A DNA stretch of 64,000 nucleotides from Powellomyces hirtus (Eukaryota > Chytridiomycota > Chytridiomycetes > Spizellomycetales > Powellomycetaceae). Shown piece after piece: positions 42,191-52,952 of this stretch. A program made the translations under genes and the position numbers. Under the pieces are notes generated by a model. That model searched no databases. It had not been told where the DNA came from and saw nothing but the letters and a program-made list of their open reading frames with translations. The DNA lies in NCBI GenBank assembly GCA_025526995.1, contig JAHLKG010000018.1, forward strand, positions 62,001-126,000, read 5' to 3'. How positions within the stretch are numbered: the first letter of the stretch is position 1; each line of letters opens with the position of its first letter.

Positions 42191-44245
42191 ATGAGATCCT
42201 TGGTCTTCCTCGTCGTTCTATTACTTGCGGCTCTGCTAGCAAATGCATCCGCTCCTTCCCAACAACGCACCGAGAAAACCATCGCTCGTTCAGAGGCAAG
42301 CATTGCACCCCGCGCCAATGCGAAACATAAAGCGGTCGCACGACCGAAAGTGAAGATGGCGTCCCGACCCAAAGCAAAGGCGAAGTCGAAGGTGAGAGTT
42401 CCGGCTCGACCTAAGAAGAAGGCGATCAAGAAGAAGGCGCCCGCCAAGAAGAAGAAGACGGCCAAGAAGAACGGGGTTGCACGCCCGAAGGCAAAGATTG
42501 CACCACGTCCCAATGCGAAGCCCAAAGCTGTTGTACGACCGAAGACCAAAGTTCCGTCCCACCCTAAGAAGAAGACGGCCGTCAAGAAGGTTCAAGCGCG
42601 ACCTCACAAGAAGCCTGTCGCTCGCCCGAAGCCAAAAGCTGTCGCAAAACCAAAGGCCAAACCTCCATCCCGACCGAAGAATAAGGCTGCATCCAGAAAG
42701 ATTCCAGCTCGGCCCAACAAGAAGGCTGCACCCAAGCAGAAAGCCCCAGCCAAGAAGAAGGCTCCAGCTCGACCAAACAGAAAAGTTGCTGCACGACCGA
42801 AAGCTAAAGCTGCAGCCCCGAAAAAGGCTGCAGCGAAGAAGAAGGTTTCAATCCGACCTGTCAAAAAAGGTGCTACTCATCCTAACCGGAAAATGAACAC
42901 CGTCAGCCGCGTCAGCAAAACGACTCTCCTTCCCACAATCGCCGTTCTGGACCGCTCGGCCCTCTACTTCAAATCCTACGACACTATCGTCAACGTCGCG
43001 TCCTTCCAGTCCTCGGGAGTGGTCACGTTTGGTGGCGTTCAGTATGCGGCATGGTACTCTGGCAATCGCGAAGCCATTATTGCACGGCGAGTGCTGCCCG
43101 CAACCCGATGGCAAAGCACCTCTTTGGGCCACAAACTTTCTATCGACGATTCGCACAACGTTATATCAATCGCTGTGTCCCCACGCGACGGACGGATCCA
43201 TGTGGCACTCGACACTCACTCGACCAAATTGTTCTACATCAAAAGTGAGGCGGGCCTCGCTCTGCCAGGTGGACGCAAGAAAGCGTGGACGAGGGCTCGA
43301 TTCGGACCGGTGCAGAACGCTCTTGATGGTGTCAAACTCGAACCGGCCGTCACGTACCCGCAGTTCGCGATTACCCGCGCCGGTGCACTCCAGCTCTTTT
43401 ACCGCTCTGGCATCTCCGGAAACGGGGCCGGGCAGCTTGCGGAATACAATAACGGCAAATGGACCAAAATCGGAGGCTTTACCTCTGGAAATGGCAACTA
43501 CAAGGGCCCCAATGGCGTCATCTCCAACAAAAGAAACCTTTACGTTAACGGATTCACCTATTCCCGCACCGGCCGGCTCTTCACCTCTGGCACATGGCGC
43601 GAACAAAACAACAAGATTCTATGTGCGGGCGGCGGTCTCACCAACCATGACATCGTATACGCCTACTCTGACGATGCCGGACGCACCTGGAAGAACAATG
43701 CGGGCAAAGAAATTGCACAAACGGGCGGGAAAGCGCAAATGAGCATCTCGTCCCCTGGTTTCACCGTCAGTCCCCTGGACCCGAACCATGGTCTTATGAA
43801 CCAGGAGTCGCAGACGGCCGATAATGCTGGAAACCCACACATCCTCGTCAGTTATGTTCCCGGTCGGTTCAGCTCGTGTGTCAAAGCGTACGCGAAAGAT
43901 AGGACCGCCAATGCACGTCCCTTCCACTTGTGGCGGAACCCGCGCACCGGCGCATGGGTCAAAACCGAACTGCCCTTCCGCGTCGCCTCCCCGCTCCGAT
44001 CCCAAATCATCATTGACCGCCGAAACGACGCCTATGTACTGCTTCCGTTCCTCCGAATCGCGAAAGCTACTGCGAAATCGGGATACAAGGACTGGAAGAT
44101 GATTTTTGATGGCGTGCAAAAGGGATGGAAGGTTGAGGGAGAGGTCACCTATGATCGCGAACGTTGGGCCGCGGATGGTGTCCTTTCGGTTTTGTTTCAG
44201 TCAAACAAGAAAGTAATTCAGGTCGCGGACTTCAAGTTACAGTAA
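42191..44245 (+). CDS. secreted BNR_4-domain beta-propeller, ulvan-lyase-like, with polycationic N-terminal region
   Basis: An intronless frame of 684 residues. The N-terminus (MRSLVFLVVLLLAALLANAS) is a signal peptide. Residues about 25-236 are an extreme Lys/Pro/Ala/Arg region built of short units such as ARPKAK, APAKKK and RPNKKA, with virtually no acidic residues. Residues about 240-684 match the BNR_4 (PF15892) propeller: IDDSHNVISIAVSPRDGRIH followed by VALDTHSTKLFYI, YSDDAGRTWKNN (Asp-box), and the PFHLWRNPRTGAW and LLPFLRIAKA strands. In bacteria this fold is found in ulvan lyases (PL24/PL25), which cleave sulfated rhamnose-uronate polymers and leave unsaturated uronyl ends; the divergent GH105 neighbour would remove those ends. 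Enzyme class is inferred from fold memory and context; the substrate could also be another acidic polysaccharide. Absence of introns is unusual among neighbours. Confidence 0.8.
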   Translation: MRSLVFLVVLLLAALLANASAPSQQRTEKTIARSEASIAPRANAKHKAVARPKVKMASRPKAKAKSKVRVPARPKKKAIKKKAPAKKKKTAKKNGVARPKAKIAPRPNAKPKAVVRPKTKVPSHPKKKTAVKKVQARPHKKPVARPKPKAVAKPKAKPPSRPKNKAASRKIPARPNKKAAPKQKAPAKKKAPARPNRKVAARPKAKAAAPKKAAAKKKVSIRPVKKGATHPNRKMNTVSRVSKTTLLPTIAVLDRSALYFKSYDTIVNVASFQSSGVVTFGGVQYAAWYSGNREAIIARRVLPATRWQSTSLGHKLSIDDSHNVISIAVSPRDGRIHVALDTHSTKLFYIKSEAGLALPGGRKKAWTRARFGPVQNALDGVKLEPAVTYPQFAITRAGALQLFYRSGISGNGAGQLAEYNNGKWTKIGGFTSGNGNYKGPNGVISNKRNLYVNGFTYSRTGRLFTSGTWREQNNKILCAGGGLTNHDIVYAYSDDAGRTWKNNAGKEIAQTGGKAQMSISSPGFTVSPLDPNHGLMNQESQTADNAGNPHILVSYVPGRFSSCVKAYAKDRTANARPFHLWRNPRTGAWVKTELPFRVASPLRSQIIIDRRNDAYVLLPFLRIAKATAKSGYKDWKMIFDGVQKGWKVEGEVTYDRERWAADGVLSVLFQSNKKVIQVADFKLQ

Positions 44246-44516
44246 CGTACAATCAATATAGCTTAGCAATTATCTCAGTAAATAGAGTGCCAATCCATAC
44301 AAACATTAGATAAACTGTTGCGCATAAAATGTATTTAAAGCACAAAGCAAATGACATTCGGACATCACAAATATATGATTCTCAATATAATGTCGCCATA
44401 TAGCGCAATACAAAGTAAATGAAACGGAGTGAGAATCAGAAAACTCAGAAAGCTCACATAAAAGCTGTGAGTCTATAAGAATTGAAGTCATTCGTCGAAT
44501 ACGCGAGAATAAGGCT

Positions 44517-46541
44517 TCAGCGATAGTGTTTCCAGAGCAGGTCAAGGATCGCCGGTCTGTGCGGATTTGGGGTCGCGCATGGCGATGACGGCTCCATCAT
44601 GAACGGCAAGTCCTCGTATCGGGTTTGCCAAGGAGATGGTCGCTCTGGGGGTTCCGGGCAAGGCCGAGCAAGCTCATCGGGCAAGAGCCACCATTGAGGA
44701 TGTTCAGCAGCCGCGGGGGCAACACTCTCCCAGTCGGGTGCCATGGAAAACGGATATGGTTGCGAACGCAGGGTTTGTGACAGCCGCGAAGAACCGGGGA
44801 ACGAGTACATGGATGAGATGCCCAATGGAACGGACGGAATTGGCGTCCCCGTTTTCATCAACAAGCAGGGCAGTGTGCGTAGAGCCTTTGATTTTGCTTC
44901 AGCGTCGAGGTTGTCCCAACTGTGCCATTTGGAGCAGGTGAGTTGGCGCGACACACACGTGTTGACGTAGAGCGGGACCCTGTGGTACGCCAAGGGTGAG
45001 GCAGCTGATGGCGGCATGAGCGGCGGTGTAAATGGTTGTGGGACATTGGGAGACTGAATGTGGGGTCGAATGCAGTGTTCCGCCACAAACGAGGCATAGA
45101 AGTCCGCCATGCACGATCGGACAAGGACCGGTTCGGGCGGATATCCCTTCATGCGTGTTCTGCAAGTGTCTGTCCTGAATTGGGATATGGACGGGAACAT
45201 GAACTCTGGAAGCGGGTCCAGGGCCGGGTCACCGGGGAGCCCTACGGGCGCCATTCTGAACGCCGCGGCGGACGTATGGACAGAGGATTTTAGAAATGTG
45301 GTGTCGAGGACCCACAATGGGACATCTTCATCTTTGGCCACCACATGGCCGAATCGGTTATGCGGGCCAGTCGTATGTGCGCGGACCTCGGCGGCTGTCA
45401 GCCAGCGATCGTAAATCCGGACGTCGCGCAGGGCGCCGTGGAACGGGTACCAGCCCCTTTTCAGGCGTGTAGGCTTGCCGGGTGATTTCAGCCGCATCCA
45501 GCCAGTGCCGATCTGGAGCACGCGTTGGAGGCCTTCCAACACATACGGTTTGTTTTGAGTGGCAACTTTGACGCCGTCGACGTAAAGTGCTTCTTCGTAC
45601 ATTGGGTCTTCCAACACCTCGGCCCATGTCGTAAACTGTTGAACTGGTTCGTTGACTACCCCGTCTTCCTCATCTTCGTCATCTTCCTCGTCTTCCCCGT
45701 CTTCCCCCTCGTCGCCTTCTTCGTCTTGTTCGACTTGTTCGTCTTCTTGGCCTTCTTGGGCATCTTCGCCCTCTCCGCCATCTTCGCCTTCTTCGTCTTC
45801 TTGTCCCTCCTCGACCTCTTCGCCATCTTCGCCGTCGCTGCTTTCGCTTTCGTTCTCTACAGGCATGGGAAAATTGTTGTTTGACGGATCGACGGGCCGC
45901 GCAGTAATAACCGCGCAATGCCACTGGCCATCAGCAACGAAGGGGCCCTGCATCGGCTTCGAGGTATTTGCCTCAAACGTCCCACGGATGTAGCCGTCCT
46001 CGCCAACATACAGGAGTTGCCACACCCAGTCCGATTCAGAGCCAGATAATGCTGTCTCGCTCTGCCCGCCGACAATCACTCCGCCGTGAAACGACTTGAC
46101 GCCGCGGTCATAGTATTCAGGTGTGCGGAACCATGCGACCACTGAGAATGGGTCCGCGATGAACCCTTGATAGTCGACAAATCCTTGGGTGGGCCGGTCC
46201 GCCACAACAATGTGGTCGCCCGGATAGCAGTCCCAGGGATTCCTGTGGCACTGTTCGGGCAACCGCGGAAAGCAGATCGAACGCGAATCGGATGCGTAAA
46301 TCTTCCAATACGGAACGGTGGTCTTTTCGTCTTCGATATCGCACAGGGTTGTGTAGGCGATCATGATCCCCGGATAGGTAGCGTATGCGCATCGCTGTTT
46401 CCAGATGGCGTTGTCGGACGCTATGCTGAACATCTTCTTGCAGGTCGACATCACGTTCAGGAGACTTGGTGACGACAGATGGGAATAGATCTGGAAATGG
46501 ATTTCCGGGGGGAGAGTGAGGTAACAGGCTCGATCTGTCAT
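44517..46541 (-). CDS. F-box protein with LamG/concanavalin-like domain and acidic insertion
   Basis: A single exon encodes 674 residues. The N-terminus carries an F-box (about 6-50: YLTLPPEIHFQIYSHLSSPS, then NAIWKQRCAYA), which would bind Skp1 in an SCF ubiquitin ligase. A jelly-roll LamG-like domain follows (about 120-400): FSVVAWFRTPEYYDRGVKSF, WQLLYVGEDGYIRGTF, DGQWHCAVITARPVD, and LYVDGVKVATQNKPYVL with FHGALRDVRIYDRWLTAAEV, the classic concanavalin-like final strand. Between two strands sits an insertion of about 60 residues that is almost pure Glu/Asp/Gly (about 225-290). The C-terminal 250 residues are Pro/Ser-rich without a recognised domain. The sugar-binding-like fold suggests a substrate receptor for glycoproteins or other ligands, as in FBS-type F-box proteins, but that is inference. 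Confidence 0.82.
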   Translation of the reverse strand: MTDRACYLTLPPEIHFQIYSHLSSPSLLNVMSTCKKMFSIASDNAIWKQRCAYATYPGIMIAYTTLCDIEDEKTTVPYWKIYASDSRSICFPRLPEQCHRNPWDCYPGDHIVVADRPTQGFVDYQGFIADPFSVVAWFRTPEYYDRGVKSFHGGVIVGGQSETALSGSESDWVWQLLYVGEDGYIRGTFEANTSKPMQGPFVADGQWHCAVITARPVDPSNNNFPMPVENESESSDGEDGEEVEEGQEDEEGEDGGEGEDAQEGQEDEQVEQDEEGDEGEDGEDEEDDEDEEDGVVNEPVQQFTTWAEVLEDPMYEEALYVDGVKVATQNKPYVLEGLQRVLQIGTGWMRLKSPGKPTRLKRGWYPFHGALRDVRIYDRWLTAAEVRAHTTGPHNRFGHVVAKDEDVPLWVLDTTFLKSSVHTSAAAFRMAPVGLPGDPALDPLPEFMFPSISQFRTDTCRTRMKGYPPEPVLVRSCMADFYASFVAEHCIRPHIQSPNVPQPFTPPLMPPSAASPLAYHRVPLYVNTCVSRQLTCSKWHSWDNLDAEAKSKALRTLPCLLMKTGTPIPSVPLGISSMYSFPGSSRLSQTLRSQPYPFSMAPDWESVAPAAAEHPQWWLLPDELARPCPEPPERPSPWQTRYEDLPFMMEPSSPCATPNPHRPAILDLLWKHYR

Positions 46542-47536
46542 GATTGGTGGTAGTGATGTGGGTTTTGATTGTAAAAGGCCAGATCGGTTGTGGGCAATTG
46601 ACTGCAGTTGTTGTGAGTATTCTCAATGAACGGATGTGTGCTGCGTTGTCTGATTTATTTGCACGAGCTGGCTTTTGTTTGTCGAGTTCGCAAGTGAACA
46701 AAGATAACAAAGATGAAGGAGAGGAGAAGGAAGCAAAGAGGGGGGGGGGGCAGCCGGGGCTAGGAGAATTTAAAGGGCGGCTGCGGGGCACGAGTGAGGG
46801 ATGTTGGCAGAATGCGGGAGTTGAACAGCATGTGTAAACAACAACTCTGGGCTATCGAGGCAGACAAAGTTAGAAAAAAAACATGAAATATGGCGGGTAC
46901 ACCCTCAATGAATAGGCCCACTCACAGGTTGTTTCCATTTTTTCCAAATACTCCACAGGGTGCGGTGTAGGTGGAATTCTGGTTGCGCTTCCCAAATGGC
47001 ACAACAAGAACAACTCTCCGGAATTAGAAGGGTGCTGGCACACGCCTCGCTTATGTCGGGTCAAAAAGAGCAAACGGGCAACAAGCAGCATTATCTTTTG
47101 GCGAACCTTCGTGCGAGGGACGACTCGTGCTCGTGTGCTTTGTCGCGTTTAGAGCTCGGGAAAACAAGGGCGGGTTGGGAAAAATAGTATCATTTTCAAA
47201 ATTGGAGGGAGGTTGGATCAGATTGAAGGACCCCTTTTTTGCATGACCAAAATGGCCTGGTGATTGAGAAACCTCCGGACGACTGCACACTTTGGTGTCT
47301 CCGGGGGGAATACTCTCAAAAACTCCGCACGCTGACATAAGCGGCGATCGCGCGTGGAAAATCCTCTTGGATGAACAATAGATGAATTTTATGGACAATG
47401 CAGGTAGCCGTGATTAAATACAGAGATGAGTAGTATATACTAGAATAGTTCCAAACCGATTAATCCAAGAAAGGTGCTGTAACAAAGATAGTCCAAAAAG
47501 TTGGTGCGACCACGGCTTGTGACGTCGTCGAATGTT
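46542..47536. other. intergenic
   Basis: Between the start of the F-box gene and the end of the DUF1206 gene. It contains a G11 run (46740-46750) and no coding frame of substance. Confidence 0.5.
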
Positions 47537-48934
47537 CTACCGAGGTGTGTATCTCGGAACACCGCTCGGTGGCGGGGTCGGGAAATGGCGATAGTGCATT
47601 AGCGTCACACAGTAGAAACCGTAAAAGGTGAGCATAAGCCCAATGGCCATCATGGCTATCACGCCGCCCAAGTCGGCGTCCAAGAGCTGGTTGAGACCGT
47701 TGGCGAAAATGTTGCCTCCTTGTTTGACTTCGTCTTTGCCTAACGCCTATGGAGGTAAAAATGAATGAGGAAGCCTGTTTTAGATAAGGTTTTCATCTCT
47801 TTAGAAGCGTCGTGGCCCTTACCTTGAACATCAAAGCGGCAATGAACAAGAAACTACACGCTCGTCCCAAAAACCCAATGTGACCCGTAAATAGGATCAT
47901 CCATTCTTCGGCTTTGAACCGACACCGTTCCCATTTGATTTCATAGTGCCATTTCTTCGTGAACGCATTCTGTAGTTGTGTGAGGCACGCGATCGTGAAG
48001 GCAATTCCAAACAGGACCAGACCGGCGCGGCCTGCCACCGAGGAGCGCCAGCAGTTTGGGTAACAGCCTGAAGATTCGCCCTTGACGTTCTTTACGATGA
48101 GAATCCGGAGGATGTAGAATGCATATGCCATGTATCTGGACAGACAAAAAACGAACACTTTCAATTGGCTTGTTTTGGGTGGAATGGAGCAGGTGAATCT
48201 GAATACGTACACGCCAGCGGAGACAGCTGGGGAAAATCGGTATGAGAAAAAGTTCTTGCCGTCTGAAAGCGCCGCGTCAGCACCCTGCATGGTCCATGCT
48301 TCCCAGATTCGCCAGATGATATAGCAGGACAGACATAGCAGCATGATCACGAGCATGGTCCCTGAGGCGTCAAATCCTCCCAGCAAGATGAAGGCGCCCT
48401 GCGGGGAAGAGATACCGGTGTCAGTCATTCGATTCTCTGCGATCGCATCTGCGCATCACTGGCATGCTTTCGCCTGCTCTGGTTATCAGCTTCCTCACCT
48501 GTGGACTCTCATTCCAGCTGGCACCATCGAGTCTGTTTGCGCTTGCGCAGGTCATTCCTGATTGGGTTGCGATGATATGAGTTCCTCCTCGCCATGTAAA
48601 ACGACCACTGATGCATAGTCAACATACCACCAACCATGCCATAAATGACTCCTTTCGCACCAAAGCCAATCCTCCCTATCCTTCCCTCCAGACGCCGAAA
48701 CTTTGAGTGAACTCCATGCGGATGCAGAAAGGCGTAGAGCGGATTGTTGTGATGATGTCCACGGGATAGTGCTGCTGCCGATGCTAGTGGTAGGTCGTCC
48801 GGAACGTGAACAGGGATAATGATGTCGGTCGCGGCGGCGGCGGCGTTGACGGACGTAATGGATGGCGAACTGTGCGCTGCGCTTTGTATGTGAGTTTGAT
48901 TTTCATCTGCTTTCTCTGTAGTTGTGTCGGGCAT
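47537..48934 (-). CDS. DUF1206 family multi-pass membrane protein
   Basis: Five exons on the minus strand (48934-48628, 48557-48499, 48398-48211, 48135-47823, 47746-47537) encode 358 residues. A hydrophilic, Ala/Ser-rich N-terminus of about 80 residues precedes three copies of a two-helix unit typical of DUF1206 (PF06724). The helices include RIGFGAKGVIYGMVGGMTCA (first), SGTMLVIMLLCLSCYIIWRI, GRAGLVLFGIAFTIACLTQL, MILFTGHIGFLGRACSFLF and GGVIAMMAIGLMLTFYGFYC. Six transmembrane segments are expected. The NESPQGAFILLGGF segment spanning the exon 2/3 junction is a family hallmark (QGAxxxL). The family is widespread in bacteria and archaea and patchy in eukaryotes; its function is unknown. The protein ends in a Pro-rich cytosolic tail. 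Junctions are all in phase; the 59-nt exon 2 was placed by restoring the family motif. Confidence 0.8.
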
Positions 48935-49821
48935 CTTGACGATCTGTCACTTCCGATCGATAAAAGTGTTTTGCCACTGCTGTGCACACAACCGCGCGGG
49001 AAGTCCCGCTTCCGATGTACTAGTATATATCGATATATACACTTCGGACAACGGAGTTTCAAATTATATCCACGTATTCTACAAAAAGCTAAAATCATGA
49101 AGTCATCAAATCCGAAAACAAGAGCCCGACGGCCGAGCGCTGGGGAGAATTCATCACGGCAAAAGTACAAATGACTCGGCTGACATCTCCACGTCAAGCA
49201 GGATAACAAATCTCAAACGGTCGGGAGGAGAAGGTTGGTGAGGTGGGACAGGTGCCGGCGCTTTTCAGCGCGTCGAGGTGTGACGTGTGGCTTGAAGTCC
49301 CACTTTCCGAGCGCTCTTTTTTTTTCGGTACGGTACCGCTGTCATATGTCAGAAAGCTCCGACGCCGGTGAATCAGTCGGTACGACCTTCCACATGCCCG
49401 GATCGTCGAAAGAAGTAGAAGTACACGTGGAAAGGAAGACCGTTTCAAAGACGCTGTTCCCCGAGAGCCACTCCGGAGATTTTTTTTAGACGTGGATTTT
49501 CGTGTCGACTTGCTTCGATCCACATCATTGCCGAAGATTCCCGCCCATTGGTCATGAAACGGACGGAGCTTTGCCGAGCTACTTCTTTTGCACCGCCATC
49601 GTTCCGTGCGGTAACAGGTAGCTGCTTTTTTGCCTACTTGACGACGTAACTTACGTTTATCTTTAAGCGACGTTGACGCCTCCATACAAAAGGGGTTCGA
49701 AAGCTTGTTCGCGACCCTTTGTCTTGTCTAGCATTATCAGATTTCCCCTGGGCGTCTCTTTCCAGGTGCCCCTACTCCAACAACCGGCTTTATTGACATT
49801 TTTGAGACAAAGGCGACCGCT
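48935..49821. other. intergenic, divergent
   Basis: 5' flanks of the DUF1206 gene and the diacylglycerol kinase gene. A 163-codon minus-strand frame (49194-49685) is rich in Ser/Arg/Lys but shows no family similarity and begins immediately before a perfect splice donor, so I do not call it a gene. Confidence 0.45.
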
Positions 49822-52114
49822 ATGGTGCCCACCGTCGATCATGCTCTCCCCAACGTCCCAATAGAAATGGAAACTGTTCCAGTACTGTTTTCGGCCGCGA
49901 AAGGGACTCTGACGAAAACAGTACAGCCCTATATCGTGGACAGCGGAGTATCGAAAGATGAAGCTGGTTATGCCTCCACGCGACAACCGCGACAGCCTCC
50001 CACCCCCCGCGTCTCCAACGAGTCTCAGAAGCAGCAGTCGCCGGAAGTCGCGCCATTACAGCAACATCAAAATGAGGTGTATCAGCAACAACCAGCAGCA
50101 CACCCGCCGCGGCAAGTCACGGAGGTCTCCGCAAAGCTTCGTCGCAGCGGTGAGGTGTTCTGTGGCGAAGCGGTCCGCCACGCTCTGAAATCCAACAAAC
50201 GGTCCTCTGGCTCCTCGACTACGAGTCTGCATCACCAGTTCAAGAACCCGGCAGACCTGATCATTGTCCCCACGGTCTTTGTTTTCATTTTCGTCAACCC
50301 GAATAGTGGACCGCGGCAGGGCGCTTCCCTGCTGGATCTCGACATCTATGGATTCAGACTGCGCAGTAGACCTGAGGTTCAAGTCACCATCAGCAATGTA
50401 GGTTCCGCTTGGGCGTTTTGTAGCCAATGGACTGCTCATTGACTCACCGCATTTCCCCCTTCGCCCTCTACTAGCTGATGGATGTTGATGACCGCCAGAA
50501 AGGTCTCCGCTACTTCCAAGCCATGCAAGAAACCGACCGCATCGACATCCAGCAACTGCATGTTTGGAGTGCCGGCGGGGACGGCACCTTCATGTGGGTC
50601 CTCGAAGAGCTCATGGGAATCAAAGCGGACCTCCACGACCCGGTATGCACAAAAGCTCGCACCTGAACACCAAAAGGCGTGCGAGAATCTCATGCGATTT
50701 TTATATCTCTCATAGCGGCTAACGTTCTGCGCAATCCCGTTTGGAACCGGTAATGATCTCAGCCAAGTCATGGGTTGGGGCCGGAGTATAGTGGGAGACC
50801 CAGCGGGAGACCACATGCACCGGTTGGACAAGATCATCCGGGAGCGAATCTCGGGAGAAAAGGCGCGCCTGGACATCTGGGAGATCGAAGTGGAGACCAA
50901 CGAAGGAGGTGAGCACTTGCATGTTGTTCTCACTGCCACATCCCAGGTCCTGACGTGGCATCCTTTGCCACCAAGGCTGGGTACAAAAAGCCGCCAAACC
51001 AGATTCGCCCAGCGCACGCAAAGAGACGCATCTGAAGCGAAAGGTAATGTCGCTGGGCAGACAGCGTGACTCTAGCAAGGTTTCCCTATCTGACCGCTCT
51101 ATCGGCAACAGATGAGCAACTACTCCAGTTTGGGTGTGCAGGGATTCGTAGGCGTGGGGTTCGAACCTCATCGACATCGCTCGCGTTTCGCAAACGTTTT
51201 TGAGTGTATGTATATCGTAGCTTTCAGCATCAGACTGAGCCCCGCTTACTTGGAAGGCTCAACACGTTTTTTTTTGCCACACCTTGTAGACGCTTTACAA
51301 TCCGCACGTATCGTCCTCCGCGGAATTCCGCGTTTGAACACATACGCCCAGTCGCTCGAATGGAAGGGCCGACAGATCGTGACCAACGAGCGACTTGCGC
51401 ACCTGACACGACCCGAGAGCGATCGCGACGCCACGGCGATCAAGGCCGGCAAGCCACGATCGCACAGGCAGCGCCAGGCCGTTGAAGTGGTTGTGCAAAA
51501 TATCCCGGGGTTGTGGGGACGCCATGTTGACATGTGGGGTGAAGCGCAAATGTCCCCCAGTGTCGTGTCCAGTCCCGAGGGGCCGACCGGTATGTGGGCG
51601 AACCATAGAGGAACACAGCTGGACACAAATGCTCTCGGGGAAACAGATGGACTTGAACTATCTTTTTTTCTGCTCAGATATCGCAAATTGGACCCCGAAC
51701 AAGGCTAACGACGGTAAACTCGAAGTCTTCACAATCGCCAACGAGGCCTCGTACGTCAGAAAGTTCCTCGGCTTCATCGGCGGTCGCAAAAGCTTGAGGT
51801 AAAACATAAAAGTACCGCTTTCCCCCGCCCATTGTCCATCATCTTTTAACCCCGTCCGCGTTGATTCCCCTCCCAGCCGAATTGGCCAATTCCCCGACGA
51901 GCTCCGCATCAACCTCATCCCGGACAAAGAGGCCGCGCTGATGGTTGACGGCGAGTTCTACAAACTGCAAAACTGCAAAAGCATAACGTGGAAACTCCTC
52001 ATCCAAATCACCGTCATGGGGCCCGACGAGGAACGATCCCGTATGGTCCGTGACTCGAAAGACTACTTTAAGCAACAGAAAGCGGAGGCGGATGTCTCTG
52101 TCTCTTCCCTGTAG
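49822..52114 (+). CDS. diacylglycerol kinase
   Basis: Eight exons (49822-50397, 50475-50642, 50716-50908, 50976-51043, 51112-51205, 51290-51589, 51678-51798, 51877-52114) encode 585 residues. A Gln-rich, disordered N-terminus of about 150 residues leads to the DGK catalytic domain: FVFIFVNPNSGPRQG (glycine-rich start), VWSAGGDGTFMWVLEEL (the ATP-binding GGDGT), and FCAIPFGTGNDLSQVMGWG. The accessory domain follows: MSNYSSLGVQGFVGVGFEPH, GIPRLNTYAQSLEWKG, and FTIANEASYVRKFLGFIG. These are the hallmarks of eukaryotic DGKs without C1 zinc fingers. The enzyme phosphorylates diacylglycerol to phosphatidic acid, linking lipid signalling and phospholipid synthesis. No membrane span is seen, so it should be peripheral. 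All eight junctions are in phase; exon 4 was placed by choosing the acceptor that keeps frame. Confidence 0.9.
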
Positions 52115-52952
52115 ACACTTGCCGCAGTGCAACCGACCAATCACCATTTTGGACCCACTCCCTCTACAACCCTCGTTTATACATACCACCCTTTCCAGGC
52201 CCGTTGTTTTGTATTGTCTCTCACCCGTTTATTATCCTATACTTTAGTAGTTCATGCACATAGCCTCATTTCTTTAATGTTTTTCTCTCCTCTCGCTTCT
52301 TTAATGAGATCTACGTCTTGGACAAAAGATAAAAGCGCCGCAGCGTATCACATATCCCACTTCTGAAGAATCTCTGTCAACGTTTCAGTGGCTGGCCTCT
52401 TCTGTGTCATTTCAGCAGGCATTCATGTGTACCAGAAGTTATTATTGAATTTGTGTGTATGAGTTCCATTTTGCTCATTTTGCGTCCCCAAGACCTTTTG
52501 TTCCATTCTCGTTCTTCAGCTGAATAGCAGCCAGCATCAGGAGCACCCAGTATCATCACATCACTATATCATCCCACTCCAATCTGCTTTTCTTTTTTCT
52601 TTAATGTGAACCATATACTGCCCAATGTACTGGGGTAACATACAAGGCCAGCGAACCACCAGCACAGTGGATAAAAACCCCGCAAGCCAGCGGATTATGT
52701 AGATTCTCATTTGTTTCACTCTGGGTTACTCCATTTCCGATATCCAACAGAAGATGCTTTGCTGGTTCCGAGGTAAAAAGTAATCGTGGTTAAAATATGT
52801 AAAGATCAAACTTGAGCCTTTTATACCAAAAAGGGACAAAGCAGACATCACGTGTTGACGGGTGGCGCAGGAATTCGTTTTGACGGCATGTTTCTTGCTT
52901 GTTCCGATTAGTTCAATTCCTCCAATCTACATTCCCCTCGTCAACACCAACA
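52115..52952. other. intergenic
   Basis: 3' flank of the diacylglycerol kinase and promoter of the small membrane protein. T-rich at 52190-52620. No coding signal. Confidence 0.5.

Noticed and set aside
49194..49685. 163-codon Ser/Arg/Lys-rich minus-strand frame upstream of the diacylglycerol kinase
   Set aside because: No family similarity, composition typical of chance frames, and a strong splice donor right after the start that would break the frame.
51150..51180. GGGGTTCGAACCTC, resembling a tRNA T-loop/B-box
   Set aside because: No acceptor stem or A-box around it; it lies inside a well supported diacylglycerol kinase exon.
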